Part shown: positions 8,547-19,556 of the stretch, piece after piece | How the letters are laid out: the number at the start of each line of letters is the position of its first letter | Position numbering within the stretch: position 1 is the stretch's first letter | Assembly (NCBI GenBank): GCA_000526435.1 | Contig: JAGB01000005.1 | Coordinates: 1-46,582, forward strand | Length of the DNA: 46,582 bases | Reading direction: 5' to 3' | DNA from: Caldicoprobacter oshimai DSM 21659 | GTDB lineage: Bacteria > Bacillota > Clostridia > Caldicoprobacterales > Caldicoprobacteraceae | Made by a program: the position numbers and the translations under genes | The notes under the pieces: generated by a model | Seen by the model: only the letters and a program-made list of their open reading frames with translations | Database searches by the model: none | Told to the model about the DNA's origin: nothing

Positions 8547-8579
8547 TAAAAAATGAGCCTACCAAAAACGGCAGGCCTC
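8547..8579 (-). terminator. gyrA terminator
   Basis: Directly after the gyrA stop, minus-strand GAGGCCTGCC pairs with GGTAGGCTC (a wobble and one bulged base) around GTTTTT, followed by ATTTTTTAT. Confidence 0.75.
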
Positions 8580-11027
8580 TCAATCCTCGGAATCTTCAGA
8601 GCGCTTAACTCTTGCAACTGAGACCACCGATACGCCTCCATCCAGCTTCATCAGCATGACTCCCTGGGTATTTCTGCCGGTGCTGGCAATCTCCCTGGAA
8701 TCTATGCGTATAACCGTTCCCTCCGAGTTGATGATCATGAGGTCATCATCATCGGTAACTACCTTCAAAGCGACCAGCTTGCCGGTCTTTTTGGTGACGT
8801 TCATGGTTATAATGCCTTTTCCACCCCGCCCCTGCACCCTATACTCGTCAACGGCCGTCTTCTTGCCATATCCATTTTCACTTATTGAAAGGACATAAGC
8901 CCCTTCCTTTACAAGCTCCATACCGATAATATAGTCTCCTTCATCGAGCTCCATGCCTTTCACTCCCATAGCTGTCCTGCCCATGTGGCGTACCTCCGAT
9001 TCATGGAAGCGTATGGCCATCCCATTATGCGATGCCATTATTATCTCCCTGTCGCCATCGGTCAGCTGCGCCTGTATCAGCTCATCGTCGTCGCGAAGAG
9101 TGATGGCCACAAGACCTCCCTTGCGTATATTTATAAATTCATCCAGCAGGCTTTTTTTGATGTAACCTTTGCGGGTAGCCATCATGATATATTTCTTGTC
9201 GTCGATATCCTTTACAGGGATGACCGCCTGTATCCTTTCCCCCGGTGCCACCTGGATCAAGTTTATTATGGGGGTCCCTCGGGCCTGTCTTCCAGCTTCG
9301 GGTATCTCATAGGCCTTGAGTTCATAAACCTTCCCCAGGCTGGAGAAGAACAACAGCCTGTCATGGGTGGAAGTAACGTATATGTCCTCCACAAAGTCGT
9401 CTTCCCTGGTTTGAAGGGCCACAATTCCCCGGCCCCCACGGTGCTGGCTCTTATACACGCTAAGAGGAGTCCTCTTTACATACCCATAATGCGTCAAGGT
9501 GATTACCACATCCTGCTCCTGAATTAAATCCTCGATATCTATTTCATCAGATGCCGAGGAGATCTGCGTTCTTCGCTCATCCCCATACTTCTCTTTGATG
9601 GTCAGCAATTCCTCCTTTATAATGTCGTACACCATGCGTTCATTGGCCAAAACTTCCTGCAGATATTTTATGGTATTTTGAAGCTCTGCGTATTCCTGCT
9701 GAACCTTTTCTCGCTCCAGTCCAGTGAGCCGCTGCAAACGCATGTCCAGTATGGCCTGAGCCTGTTTCTCAGTTAACGAGAAATTCTTCATCAGCCCCTC
9801 TTTGGCGATCTGAACGGTTCTGGAACTGCGGATTAACGAAATCACCGCGTCGATATGATCCAGAGCAATGAGCAAGCCCTCCAATATATGCGCCCTTGCC
9901 TGTGCCTTGTCCAGGTCATAACGGGTACGACGGGTTATGACCTCCTTCTGGTGAAGGATATAATGGGTCAGCATCTCTTTGAGATTCATGATTTTGGGCT
10001 CTCCGTCCACCAAAGCCAACATGATGACACCAAAGGTCTCCTGCATCTGGGTATGCTTGTACAGGTAATTTAAAACTACGTTAGGATTGGCGTCTTTTTT
10101 AAGCTCGATTACAATCCGCATTCCAGATTTATCCGATTCGTCCCGTATATCCGATATGCCCTCTATACTCTTATCGCGTACCAGTTCGGCAATCCTTTCG
10201 ATCAATTTTGCCTTGTTTACCTGATAAGGTATCTCAGTAACTACTATACGTGCCCTACCGTTCTGCATCTCTTCAATCTCGGCTTTGGCCCTGGTTATTA
10301 TTCTCCCTTTTCCGGTGGTGTAAGCTTCACGGATACCTTCTTTGCCAAGGATTATCCCACCGGTTGGAAAATCTGGCCCCTTTATATATTTCATAAGCTG
10401 CTCTATGGTAATGTCTGGGTTATCGATAAGCGCAATGGTGCCGTCTATCACTTCTCCCAGGTTATGAGGAGGAATGTTGGTGGCCATCCCTACCGCAATG
10501 CCCGACGAACCGTTGACCAGCAAGTTGGGGAACTTCGAAGGAAGCACAGTGGGCTCCTTGAGGGTTTCATCAAAGTTGGGCATGAAATCCACTGTTTCTT
10601 TACCTATATCGGCCATGAGCTCCATGGCAATTTTAGATAACCTGGCTTCGGTATAGCGCATTGCGGCAGCCGAATCGCCGTCTATGGAACCAAAATTCCC
10701 GTGGCCGTCCACAAGAGGATATCGAATAGAGAAATCCTGTGCCATGCGCACCATGGCTTCATAAACTGCTGCATCGCCGTGGGGATGGTATTTACCCAGC
10801 ACATCGCCCACGATTCTGGCCGACTTCCTGTACGGCTTATCGGGAGTGACACCCAGCTCAAACATCGAATACAATATCCGCCTGTGAACGGGCTTTAAAC
10901 CATCCCTAACATCGGGAAGCGCCCGGCTCACTATAACGCTCATAGCATAATCGATGAAAGACCTCTTTACCTCATCTTCTATGTTTACCTCTATTACCTT
11001 CTGGTTTGTGAGCTCCATAGCAAACAT
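8580..11027 (-). CDS. gyrA: DNA gyrase subunit A
   Basis: GyrA cleaves and religates DNA, and with GyrB introduces negative supercoils. The 815-residue ORF has the N-terminal winged-helix/tower region with catalytic tyrosine Y125 (MRYTEARL). A coiled-coil and six beta-pinwheel repeats follow, including the QRGGKG-like GyrA-box stretch QGRGGKGI near residue 740. The quinolone-resistance region reads [10 protein letters not shown]. The residue equivalent to E. coli Ser83 is Ala86, and Asp87 is Glu90. The start is ATG 11027, or ATG 11018 if RBS spacing decides: GAGGGG is only about 3 nt from the first but about 10-12 nt from the second. It follows gyrB after 19 bp. Confidence 0.97.
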   Translation of the reverse strand: MFAMELTNQKVIEVNIEDEVKRSFIDYAMSVIVSRALPDVRDGLKPVHRRILYSMFELGVTPDKPYRKSARIVGDVLGKYHPHGDAAVYEAMVRMAQDFSIRYPLVDGHGNFGSIDGDSAAAMRYTEARLSKIAMELMADIGKETVDFMPNFDETLKEPTVLPSKFPNLLVNGSSGIAVGMATNIPPHNLGEVIDGTIALIDNPDITIEQLMKYIKGPDFPTGGIILGKEGIREAYTTGKGRIITRAKAEIEEMQNGRARIVVTEIPYQVNKAKLIERIAELVRDKSIEGISDIRDESDKSGMRIVIELKKDANPNVVLNYLYKHTQMQETFGVIMLALVDGEPKIMNLKEMLTHYILHQKEVITRRTRYDLDKAQARAHILEGLLIALDHIDAVISLIRSSRTVQIAKEGLMKNFSLTEKQAQAILDMRLQRLTGLEREKVQQEYAELQNTIKYLQEVLANERMVYDIIKEELLTIKEKYGDERRTQISSASDEIDIEDLIQEQDVVITLTHYGYVKRTPLSVYKSQHRGGRGIVALQTREDDFVEDIYVTSTHDRLLFFSSLGKVYELKAYEIPEAGRQARGTPIINLIQVAPGERIQAVIPVKDIDDKKYIMMATRKGYIKKSLLDEFINIRKGGLVAITLRDDDELIQAQLTDGDREIIMASHNGMAIRFHESEVRHMGRTAMGVKGMELDEGDYIIGMELVKEGAYVLSISENGYGKKTAVDEYRVQGRGGKGIITMNVTKKTGKLVALKVVTDDDDLMIINSEGTVIRIDSREIASTGRNTQGVMLMKLDGGVSVVSVARVKRSEDSED

Positions 11028-11046
11028 TCCCCTCTACTTTCGAGTT

Positions 11047-13255
<2,209 letters not shown>

Positions 13256-13297
13256 GGTTATTCCTCCAATACGGCCTAAAATCACGCTTATAGCCCT

Positions 13298-13326
13298 ATT
13301 ATAACTGTTTTTTGCCCAGTTTTAAA
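13298..13326 (-). promoter_or_regulatory. remB-gyrB-gyrA promoter
   Basis: Minus strand TTTAAA (13321-13326), 17 bp spacer, perfect TATAAT (13298-13303), in the 96-bp gap between recF and remB. This would let gyrase be expressed independently of dnaA-recF. Confidence 0.7.
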
Positions 13327-13351
13327 GCCCTGTTTTTGAATATCAGTCATT

Positions 13352-14473
13352 TTACTCGTAAATTTGCCTTTTTGTTACTTTACCTTCTTCTACCTCGTAA
13401 ATATCAAACTTTTCTAACTCGCACGGCGGTATGCTATTCAAATCAGTTGCTGTGACAAACACCTGAACATCCCCCAGCTCCTCAAACAACCTCCTATGCC
13501 GCCACTCATCAAGCTCCGACATTACGTCATCCAATAATAGAACGGGGTACTCCCCCGTTTCCCTATACATGAGCTCGATATCAGAAAGCTTGAGCGATAG
13601 CGCCACCGTTCGCTGCTGCCCCTGCGATCCAAACACCCGCACATCCACGCCGTTTATCTCAAACCCAATATCGTCACGGTGGCAACCTACCCCGGTACTC
13701 CCGCGCTGTATATCTTCCCACTTGTTCTTTTCCAGAGCCGCAAAAAATTCTTTCCGGATATCGCCAGCATCCAGGCTGCTGGCCCTAATCGATGGCCTGT
13801 ACTTTATATCCAGCCTTTCAGCTCCCGAAGAGATCCTAGCATGAATTTCCCTGGCTATTTTAGAGAGGCTCTCTATAAATTCATACCTCTGCTTTATTAT
13901 GAACGCCCCCACCTCAGACAGCTGTTCATCAAAGACCGCCAGCATTTTTTTGGCCTCAGGGTTTTTGTCGATCTCTTTCAAAAGATTATTGCGGTGCGCC
14001 AGTATCCTGTTATACTGTTGAAGGTTATAGAAATACTGAGGCCTTATCTGAGATATCTCCATGTCCATATACCGCCGCCGCTCTGAAGGAGCCTCTTTCA
14101 CCAGCCTCAAATCCTCTGGCGAAAAGATGACGGCATTGAAGTGGCCCATCAACTGTCCCAGCTTCTGTATTGTTACTCCATTTATCTTTATCCTCTTCTT
14201 ATCCTTGAGGCTCAAAAAAACCTCTATTGAGTTGTATCCCACCCTTCTCTCAACCAGTACCTTTATATAGCAGCTATCCTGCCCCCATCTTATAAGCTCG
14301 CTATCCCTGGGCGTCCTGTGAGAACGCCCTGTACATGTGAGGAATATAGACTCCAGTATGTTGGTCTTACCCTGCGCATTTCTACCGACAAATAGTATTC
14401 TACCGCCGTCAAATTTTAAACTAAGACTCTGGTAATTTCTGTAATTGTTCAGGGTCAATTCCTTCAGATGCAC
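13352..14473 (-). CDS. recF: DNA replication and repair protein RecF
   Basis: An SMC-like ATPase that helps load RecA at single-strand gaps. Walker A GRNAQGKT is at residues 30-37, the ABC signature is in FGSQGQQRTVALSLKL and Walker B is PVLLLDDVMSELD. I start at GTG 14473 (VHLKELTLNNYRNY), which aligns with the family start and has GGAGG 11 nt upstream. The frame stays open to 14530 but those residues are not RecF-like. From 14473 the gene is 373 residues and overlaps the 3' end of the S4 gene by 53 bp, so coupled translation is likely. Confidence 0.95.
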   Translation of the reverse strand: MHLKELTLNNYRNYQSLSLKFDGGRILFVGRNAQGKTNILESIFLTCTGRSHRTPRDSELIRWGQDSCYIKVLVERRVGYNSIEVFLSLKDKKRIKINGVTIQKLGQLMGHFNAVIFSPEDLRLVKEAPSERRRYMDMEISQIRPQYFYNLQQYNRILAHRNNLLKEIDKNPEAKKMLAVFDEQLSEVGAFIIKQRYEFIESLSKIAREIHARISSGAERLDIKYRPSIRASSLDAGDIRKEFFAALEKNKWEDIQRGSTGVGCHRDDIGFEINGVDVRVFGSQGQQRTVALSLKLSDIELMYRETGEYPVLLLDDVMSELDEWRHRRLFEELGDVQVFVTATDLNSIPPCELEKFDIYEVEEGKVTKRQIYE

Positions 14474-14699
14474 CCTCAGCACTTCCTCCCCCGATAACGC
14501 AATATAGGCCCGCACCTTTAACCTCGACACAATCGCCAGGATACAACTTTCTGCCCCTTCTTAATTCCACCTGCCCGTTTACCTTAACCATACCGCTTCT
14601 TATCATCTGGTTTGCTTCAGAACCCGTAGCAGCTATATTAGCCCACTTTAAAAACTGAGTAAGCTTTATGTATTCGGTGTGTATCCTAATTTCCTGCAT
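14421..14699 (-). CDS. yaaA: S4-domain RNA-binding protein (YaaA type)
   Basis: A small S4-domain protein always found between dnaN and recF in Firmicutes. Its RNA target is not settled, though ribosome assembly is suspected. Residues 10-65 carry the S4 core (LTQFLKWANIAATGSEANQM, KVNGQVELRRGRKLYPGD). The usual protein stops soon after. Here it runs to 92 residues with an extra tail (GGGSAEGASEGIDPEQLQKLPES region) whose codons overlap the first 53 bp of recF in another frame. The RBS AGGAG is at good spacing. dnaN ends 11 bp upstream. Confidence 0.9.
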   Translation of the reverse strand: MQEIRIHTEYIKLTQFLKWANIAATGSEANQMIRSGMVKVNGQVELRRGRKLYPGDCVEVKGAGLYCVIGGGSAEGASEGIDPEQLQKLPES

Positions 14700-14710
14700 A
14701 TTTCCATCTC

Positions 14711-15817
14711 CTAACTGTATAGTCTAACAGGAAGCACAAGGTAGCAGTAGGCCTCTCCTTCCAGAGGACGCACGATACATGGGCTGACGTTTGTAGTAAA
14801 ATCCAGGCAAATTTCGTCATCCTTTATAACGCGCATCACATCTAACAAATACCGCGCATTAAAAGCAATCTCGATATTCTTCCCCTCTACAATTATTGGA
14901 ATCTGCTCGTATATCTTACCTATGTCTGAATTCGATGTGATCACCAGCTTGTCATCCTGAACGTTCAGCTTTATCAGGTTGTTTTCAAGCTCACGCGACA
15001 TCAAAGACGCCCTTTCAAGGCTCTGTTGCAGAAGGAACCTGTCAACTTTAACCCGCGTTTTATATTCTTGAGGTATTATCTGCCTGTAATTTACAAATTC
15101 GCCCTCCAGCAGCCTCGATATGATCTGGGTATCTCCCAGGTCAAAATGTACGTGCTTTTCTCCCACATTTATATATAAGTCACGCTCTTCGTCTTCCAGT
15201 ATTCTGCTGATCTCGTTGAGGGACTTGCCCGGTACAATTATGCTGGTATTTACAGTATTTTCAGGAAGAATTTCCTTTCTTAGTGCCAACCTATACCCAT
15301 CAAGGCAAACCATTACAATCGAACCATTTTCTATCTCCAGCAAGGCACCCGTCAAAATCGGCCTGGTTTCATCTGTAGCCACAGCAAAGGTGGTTTGTTG
15401 GATCATTTTTTTAAATACGTCTTGTCTCAGCTTTACCTGTTCCTTTTTTTCCACCTGCTGTACTTCGGGATATTCGTAAGGTTCCAGCCCCTGCAGAGTA
15501 GTGAATATGCTGTCTTCACAGATTATGTCCATTTGAAATCTTTCGTTGAGCTGCACCGTTATGTCAGCCTCGGGAAACTTCTTTATGACATCTCCAAAGA
15601 TGCGTGAAGGCATGACAACAGAGCCTTCTTCAATGACCTCTGCGGGTATGCGCGTTTCAATTGTGATGTCAAGGTCAGTACCTGTCAGCTTTACTGTGTT
15701 TTCTTTTGCTTCTACCAGTATGCCCTGTAGTACGGGCAGCGTGCTACGGGTTGGAACGGCCTTCTGTACTGTGGCTATTGCGTTAGATAAGTTTTCTTGG
15801 AAGCATCTGAATTTCAT
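14711..15817 (-). CDS. dnaN: DNA polymerase III sliding clamp (beta)
   Basis: The beta clamp forms a ring that tethers DNA polymerase III to DNA. The 368-residue protein shows the family N-terminus MKFRCFQENLSNAIATVQKAV, GTDLDITIE, the repeated three-domain pattern and the C-terminal hydrophobic cleft region ending VRPLEGEAYCYLVLPVRL. AGGAGG precedes the ATG. It follows dnaA across a 175-bp spacer that carries DnaA boxes, and is probably read from dnaA as well as from its own start. Confidence 0.97.
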   Translation of the reverse strand: MKFRCFQENLSNAIATVQKAVPTRSTLPVLQGILVEAKENTVKLTGTDLDITIETRIPAEVIEEGSVVMPSRIFGDVIKKFPEADITVQLNERFQMDIICEDSIFTTLQGLEPYEYPEVQQVEKKEQVKLRQDVFKKMIQQTTFAVATDETRPILTGALLEIENGSIVMVCLDGYRLALRKEILPENTVNTSIIVPGKSLNEISRILEDEERDLYINVGEKHVHFDLGDTQIISRLLEGEFVNYRQIIPQEYKTRVKVDRFLLQQSLERASLMSRELENNLIKLNVQDDKLVITSNSDIGKIYEQIPIIVEGKNIEIAFNARYLLDVMRVIKDDEICLDFTTNVSPCIVRPLEGEAYCYLVLPVRLYS

Positions 15818-15852
15818 GGCATACCTCCTGATTGTAGTTGAATTTTATCTTG

Positions 15853-15980
15853 ATAGCTAGGAGTAATAGTAATAAGGATTGTGGATATGTGGATTTTTAT
15901 GTCGAAAGGGGCGAAATCCACAAAACCCCTGTGGATAGTCATGGGGATATCCTTGTCCATTTTGTCCTACTTTGTCCACA
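15853..15980. promoter_or_regulatory. downstream oriC module: DnaA boxes plus DnaA-trio-like repeat (predicted unwinding element)
   Basis: This lies in the dnaA-dnaN spacer. TGTGGATAT (15880-15888) and TGTGGATTT (15888-15896) are adjacent minus-oriented DnaA boxes (8/9 and 7/9). Further matches are AAATCCACA (15914-15922), TGTGGATAG (15930-15938) and TTGTCCACA (15972-15980). Next to the first pair, 15864-15875 reads TAA-TAG-TAA-TAA, then GG, then the box. Read 3'->5' this is AAT-AAT-GAT-AAT, fitting the DnaA-trio consensus that follows tandem boxes in the Bacillus unwinding element. The location matches the B. subtilis DNA unwinding site. The trio assignment is inference from pattern. Confidence 0.7.
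15900..15906 (+). promoter_or_regulatory. possible Spo0A box
   Basis: TGTCGAA is a perfect match to the core 0A-box and lies within the DnaA-box module between dnaA and dnaN. Spo0A is known to bind near oriC in B. subtilis. A 7-bp match alone is weak. Confidence 0.35.
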
Positions 15981-15992
15981 TGTTGTGCATAT

Positions 15993-17327
15993 TTAGCCCT
16001 CTCTGATCTTTTTCTTGAGCTCATCGATGGTCCTTCTGAGCTGGCTGTCTTTTTGCATATCCTCCTGGATTTTTTCGCATGCATGTATAACTGTTGTGTG
16101 GTCGCGCCCCCCAAACTCTTCTCCGATTTTTGGCAGCGATTGGTCGGTGAGCTCTCTGCACAGGTACATGGCGATCTGCCTTGGGTATGCTATGGGCCTG
16201 CTCCTCTTTTTGGACTTAAAATCGTCTACTTTCAGATGGAAGTAATCGGCCACCACCTGCTGTATCAACGGTATGGTTATTTCTTTGGGCTGAGCAGTGG
16301 ACAATATATCCTTTAGTGCTTCCTCGGCTATGGATATATCCAGCTTGTTGTTGGTAAGAGAAGCGTAGGCCATAATCCTTATTAGGGCGCCTTCCAGCTC
16401 TCTGATGTTGGATTCAATGCGTTTGGCAATGAATAAAAGTATTTCGTCATCGATTTCTATGTTTTCCAGTTCTGCTTTTTTCTTTAGGATGGCCACCCGG
16501 GTTTCAAGGTCTGGGGGCTGTATATCGGCGATTAAACCCCATTCAAACCTGGAACGCAGCCTGTCCTCCAGCGTTGGGATCTCTTTTGGTGGACGATCGC
16601 TGGATATTATGATTTGTTTGTTTGCTTCATGCAGCGCGTTGAAGGTATGGAAGAACTCTTCCTGGGTCCTTTCCTTGCCGGCTATAAACTGTATGTCGTC
16701 GATCAGCAACACGTCGATGTTGCGGTAGCGGTTGCGAAATTCTACGTTTTTGTCATCGCGTATAGAATTTATTAACTCATTTGTAAATTTTTCGGATGTA
16801 ACGTACAGCACTTTGGCTTTGGGGTTACGGGCCAAAATGTAATGCCCAATGGCATGCATAAGATGAGTTTTCCCCAATCCTACGCCCCCGTATATGAAGA
16901 GCGGATTGTATGCTTTTGCAGGAGCCTCAGCTACTGCAAGACACGCGGCATGGGCAAATCTGTTGCTGTTGCCTACTACAAAAGTATCAAAAGTGTATTT
17001 CGGATTTAATACGCTGTGAGTTTGGGTGTTGTCCACATCTCTGCTATTTATGCTTTCAAGGTAATGTTCTACCTCGTTTTCTAAGATAAATTTGACGTAA
17101 ATAGGTATTCCTGCCACTTCTCTTAGAGAACCGGCTATTGTCTCCATATATCTCGATTGAAGGATGTTCTTTGTAAATTCGTTGGGCACGCTCAGCACGA
17201 TTTCGTTGTCCTTTAAAAGCAATGGCTGTATGACCCTTATCCATGTATCAAAGCTGACATCAGATAATTGGGCTTTCATGTATTGAAGAGCTCTGGCCCA
17301 CAAGTCGTTGATGTTTTTACTCATCAA
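15993..17327 (-). CDS. dnaA: chromosomal replication initiator DnaA
   Basis: The AAA+ initiator that binds DnaA boxes, melts oriC and recruits helicase. The 444-residue protein shows domain I (1-90, [16 protein letters not shown]), a short linker, Walker A GGVGLGKT (147-154), Walker [10 protein letters not shown], the sensor stretch [11 protein letters not shown] and the domain IV helix-turn-helix with signature [14 protein letters not shown] near the C-terminus. AGGAGG lies 8 nt before ATG 17327; a second ATG follows directly. DnaA boxes upstream overlap its likely promoter region, consistent with autorepression. Transcription runs away from the upstream box cluster. Confidence 0.98.
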   Translation of the reverse strand: MMSKNINDLWARALQYMKAQLSDVSFDTWIRVIQPLLLKDNEIVLSVPNEFTKNILQSRYMETIAGSLREVAGIPIYVKFILENEVEHYLESINSRDVDNTQTHSVLNPKYTFDTFVVGNSNRFAHAACLAVAEAPAKAYNPLFIYGGVGLGKTHLMHAIGHYILARNPKAKVLYVTSEKFTNELINSIRDDKNVEFRNRYRNIDVLLIDDIQFIAGKERTQEEFFHTFNALHEANKQIIISSDRPPKEIPTLEDRLRSRFEWGLIADIQPPDLETRVAILKKKAELENIEIDDEILLFIAKRIESNIRELEGALIRIMAYASLTNNKLDISIAEEALKDILSTAQPKEITIPLIQQVVADYFHLKVDDFKSKKRSRPIAYPRQIAMYLCRELTDQSLPKIGEEFGGRDHTTVIHACEKIQEDMQKDSQLRRTIDELKKKIREG

Positions 17328-17382
17328 AAAAACCTCCTACGATTTTGGGAAAACTTTCTAAGTTATATTTTTGCCAAAATTA

Positions 17383-17421
17383 TCAATAATAATATTCGTC
17401 AGTTAATTTTGAACAACAGTT
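17383..17421 (-). promoter_or_regulatory. possible dnaA promoter
   Basis: Minus strand TTGTTC, 16 bp, TATTAT, in the A+T-rich stretch between the DnaA boxes and the dnaA start. The -35 is imperfect, so this is a candidate only. Confidence 0.4.
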
Positions 17422-17429
17422 GAAGTCGA

Positions 17430-17617
17430 TTATCAACATTATCCACATAGCTAAAATCTTTAATTTTTAAGTACGGCTGGGGAAAAATTCAGAAGTTATA
17501 CACAGAGTTATCCACAACGTGTGTATAACTTTAGGGGATTCCTTCCTTATTATATATCCCAAAGTTATCAACAAGCAATAATATAATATCAGATTATTTG
17601 TGGATAATCAATGTTGA
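17430..17617. other. oriC upstream DnaA-box cluster
   Basis: This non-coding block upstream of dnaA holds eight DnaA-box matches. Exact TTATCCACA occurs at 17439-17447 and 17508-17516 (plus) and 17609-17617 (minus). TTATACACA occurs at 17496-17504 (plus) and 17520-17528 (minus). TTATCAACA occurs at 17430-17438 and 17575-17583. The sequence between boxes is A+T-rich, notably 17541-17608. With the dnaA-dnaN spacer this gives the bipartite arrangement known from Bacillus. The gene strand switch from dnaA (-) to rpmH (+) is centred here. Confidence 0.93.
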
Positions 17618-17642
17618 AGTATCTTGATTTTCTTGACATGCT

Positions 17643-17672
17643 GGAGATGTTTCGCTTATAATACTATCGTAC
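17643..17672 (+). promoter_or_regulatory. rpmH-rnpA promoter
   Basis: TTGACA (17643-17648), 18 bp spacer, perfect TATAAT (17667-17672). It sits just beyond the last DnaA box, about 80 bp before rpmH. Confidence 0.85.
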
Positions 17673-17698
17673 TCATACTATCGTACTCAAGTATTGTA
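17671..17698 (+). repeat. 14-bp perfect tandem duplication at the rpmH transcription start
   Basis: ATACTATCGTACTC occurs twice head to tail at 17671-17684 and 17685-17698. The first copy begins inside the -10 element and the second covers the expected start of transcription and early leader. Confidence 0.9.
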
Positions 17699-17752
17699 AG
17701 GATGTTATGGGGAGTGGAGGGCGAATTTTAGCAGGAAGGAGGGTTGAAAGGG

Positions 17753-17887
17753 ATGCTGAGAACGTACCAGCCCAACAATAGAAAGCGTAAGAAGGTACAC
17801 GGTTTTAGGAAGAGAATGAGCACAAAGAGTGGTCGTATGGTAATCAAGAGAAGGAGGAAAAAGGGCAGAAAGGTTTTGACAGCATAA
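17753..17887 (+). CDS. rpmH: 50S ribosomal protein L34
   Basis: A 44-residue, very basic protein of the large ribosomal subunit beginning [19 protein letters not shown] and ending [11 protein letters not shown], an unmistakable L34. The start is ATG 17753 with AGGAGG upstream. It is the first gene of the rightward block and lies next to rnpA as in nearly all bacteria. A small hairpin (GGCC/GGCC, 17890-17907, then TTTTCT) between the two genes may act as a weak attenuator. Confidence 0.97.
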   Translation: MLRTYQPNNRKRKKVHGFRKRMSTKSGRMVIKRRRKKGRKVLTA

Positions 17888-17947
17888 TAAGGCCGCTGGT
17901 AAGTGGCCTTTTCTGACATTAAGCGGGTTATTCTCTGGAGGAGAAAA

Positions 17948-18292
17948 GTGAAGAAGATTTACAGGTTGAGAAAGCGAAGAGACTTTAATTATACTTATAA
18001 AAAAGGAAAGTCAGTTGCCAATCAGTATTTGGTACTGGTGTATCGTCGTTCGGGCCTTCCTGTTACCCGCGCAGGTTTTTCGGTAAGCAAAAAGTTCGGT
18101 AAGTCTGTTAAGAGAAACAGGATAAGGCGTCAGCTAAAAGAGATATATCGTAAGAGGATTCCGTATGTTAAAGAGGGATTTGACCTTATCTTTGTAGTGC
18201 GAAAGAATGCTCGTGATGTAGAGTTTTCTAAGATTGAGGAAGCAGTGAACAATCTGTTGAGAAGGGCAGAGCTTTTCAAGGAGATGGGTTGA
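17948..18292 (+). CDS. rnpA: ribonuclease P protein component
   Basis: The protein cofactor of RNase P, which matures tRNA 5' ends. The 114-residue basic protein starts at GTG 17948 ([20 protein letters not shown]), with GGAGG 6 nt upstream. The in-frame ATG at 17903 would add 15 residues not found in the family. The RNR-type motif [18 protein letters not shown] contacts the RNA. yidD follows directly. Confidence 0.95.
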   Translation: MKKIYRLRKRRDFNYTYKKGKSVANQYLVLVYRRSGLPVTRAGFSVSKKFGKSVKRNRIRRQLKEIYRKRIPYVKEGFDLIFVVRKNARDVEFSKIEEAVNNLLRRAELFKEMG

Positions 18293-18293
18293 T

Positions 18294-18518
18294 TTGATAG
18301 TCGCATTGATGAAAAGTTTTTTAATAGGCATTATACGTTGCTACCAGCGAGCGATTTCGCCTTTGCTGCCCAATAGCTGCCGTTTTTATCCCACATGTTC
18401 CGAATACGCTGTACAAGCAGTGGAAAGGTATGGCGTTTTAAAAGGACTGTATATGGGAATAAAAAGAGTGTTAAAGTGTCATCCATTTCATCCGGGAGGC
18501 TATGACCCGGTAGAGTAG
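18294..18518 (+). CDS. yidD: membrane protein insertion efficiency factor YidD
   Basis: A small peripheral membrane protein of the rpmH-rnpA-yidD-yidC cluster that aids membrane-protein insertion. The family core is clear: [23 protein letters not shown] and [13 protein letters not shown], with three conserved cysteines. The start is either TTG 18294 (74 residues, AAGGAG 10 nt upstream) or ATG 18309 (69 residues, closer to the family start but without an RBS). It lies between rnpA and yidC with gaps of 1 and 3 bp. Confidence 0.93.
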   Translation: MIVALMKSFLIGIIRCYQRAISPLLPNSCRFYPTCSEYAVQAVERYGVLKGLYMGIKRVLKCHPFHPGGYDPVE

Positions 18519-18521
18519 TCA

Positions 18522-19556
18522 ATGGGGGTAGTGAATGTAATGGATCAACTAATGCTAAATATAGTCGTCGTTGCGGAGGCGGCCAATCCAGGATTATGGG
18601 GCTCATTTGTCAATTTTTTGGCAAACGTATTGCAGCTTATAAATAACATAACCAACAATTACGGCCTTTCAGTGGTGCTGTTTACTATATTGATGAGGCT
18701 TGTGTTGTTACCTCTGGATTTAAAGGCCAGGGCTTCGACAAAGAAGATCAACGAGCTACAGCCTCTGCTGAAAGAGATAAATGAAAAGTACAAGTATGAC
18801 CCTGATAAGAGGAACAGAAAGACTGCTGAATTGTATCAAAAGCACGGTGTGAATCCGCTGGGGGGTTGTCTTCCTTTATTGATACAGATCCCGATATTTT
18901 TTGCTCTGTTTGCTGCTTTAAGGCAGATTTCAAGCATGGAGCTTGGGAGCTTTTTGATCGATGTGATCAAGCATCATGACCCTTCAATAATACCTGTTTT
19001 GGATCAAATTACAAAAGCTGTTGAGTCTTCGAGCGCCATTAAGCAAAGAATGGTGGATATCATACCTCAATTATTTATCAGGACCGATTTACCAATCGTT
19101 GACCAGATGAAAGAGATTGCGGGGGCAGAAAATGTCTCCTTGCTTTTGGAGGCAATCAAGAACATAAGCAATCAAGAAATATACAGCTTTCTCAATGCGC
19201 AGTACGGCGCTTACAGATTTCTCTGGATTAAAAACATATGGATTGCTGACTCTCCCCTTGTAAGCGTGGTGGGAAGACCTATAGAGCTATTTTCAAATGA
19301 GTGGAACGGCCTGTTCATACTCCCCATTCTTGCAGGTGTTACGTCTTATTATCAGACAAAGCTGGCAAATGCCTCGTCTGGTAATCAACAAACAAGTGGG
19401 TTCACTGCAATTTTTCCTATTTTGTCAGTATGGTTCACTGCTATGTATACAGCGGCATTTGGCGTGTACTGGGTGACCAATAATATATTTCAAATAATCC
19501 AGCAAATTGTATATAATCGAACAAATTCACCTAAAGGGGAAGGTGTAAAATCGTGA
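18522..19556 (+). CDS. yidC: membrane protein insertase YidC/SpoIIIJ with enlarged external loop
   Basis: This Oxa1-type insertase folds and inserts membrane proteins with or without Sec. The conserved membrane segments are at residues 47-67 (GLSVVLFTILMRLVLLPLDL, with groove arginine R59), 112-133 (NPLGGCLPLLIQIPIFFALF), 230-250, 262-280 and 296-330. No lipobox cysteine is present. Between the second and third conserved segments lie about 95 residues (135-229). In most clostridial homologues I recall this is a few tens, so the loop appears expanded. ATG 18522 and ATG 18540 are both possible starts. The jag start overlaps this stop by GTGA. Confidence 0.93.
   Translation: MGVVNVMDQLMLNIVVVAEAANPGLWGSFVNFLANVLQLINNITNNYGLSVVLFTILMRLVLLPLDLKARASTKKINELQPLLKEINEKYKYDPDKRNRKTAELYQKHGVNPLGGCLPLLIQIPIFFALFAALRQISSMELGSFLIDVIKHHDPSIIPVLDQITKAVESSSAIKQRMVDIIPQLFIRTDLPIVDQMKEIAGAENVSLLLEAIKNISNQEIYSFLNAQYGAYRFLWIKNIWIADSPLVSVVGRPIELFSNEWNGLFILPILAGVTSYYQTKLANASSGNQQTSGFTAIFPILSVWFTAMYTAAFGVYWVTNNIFQIIQQIVYNRTNSPKGEGVKS

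Noticed and set aside
8985-9527. Long plus-strand ORF opposite gyrA
   Set aside because: Antisense to a fully conserved gyrA; residues follow from gyrA codon use, and no RBS is present.
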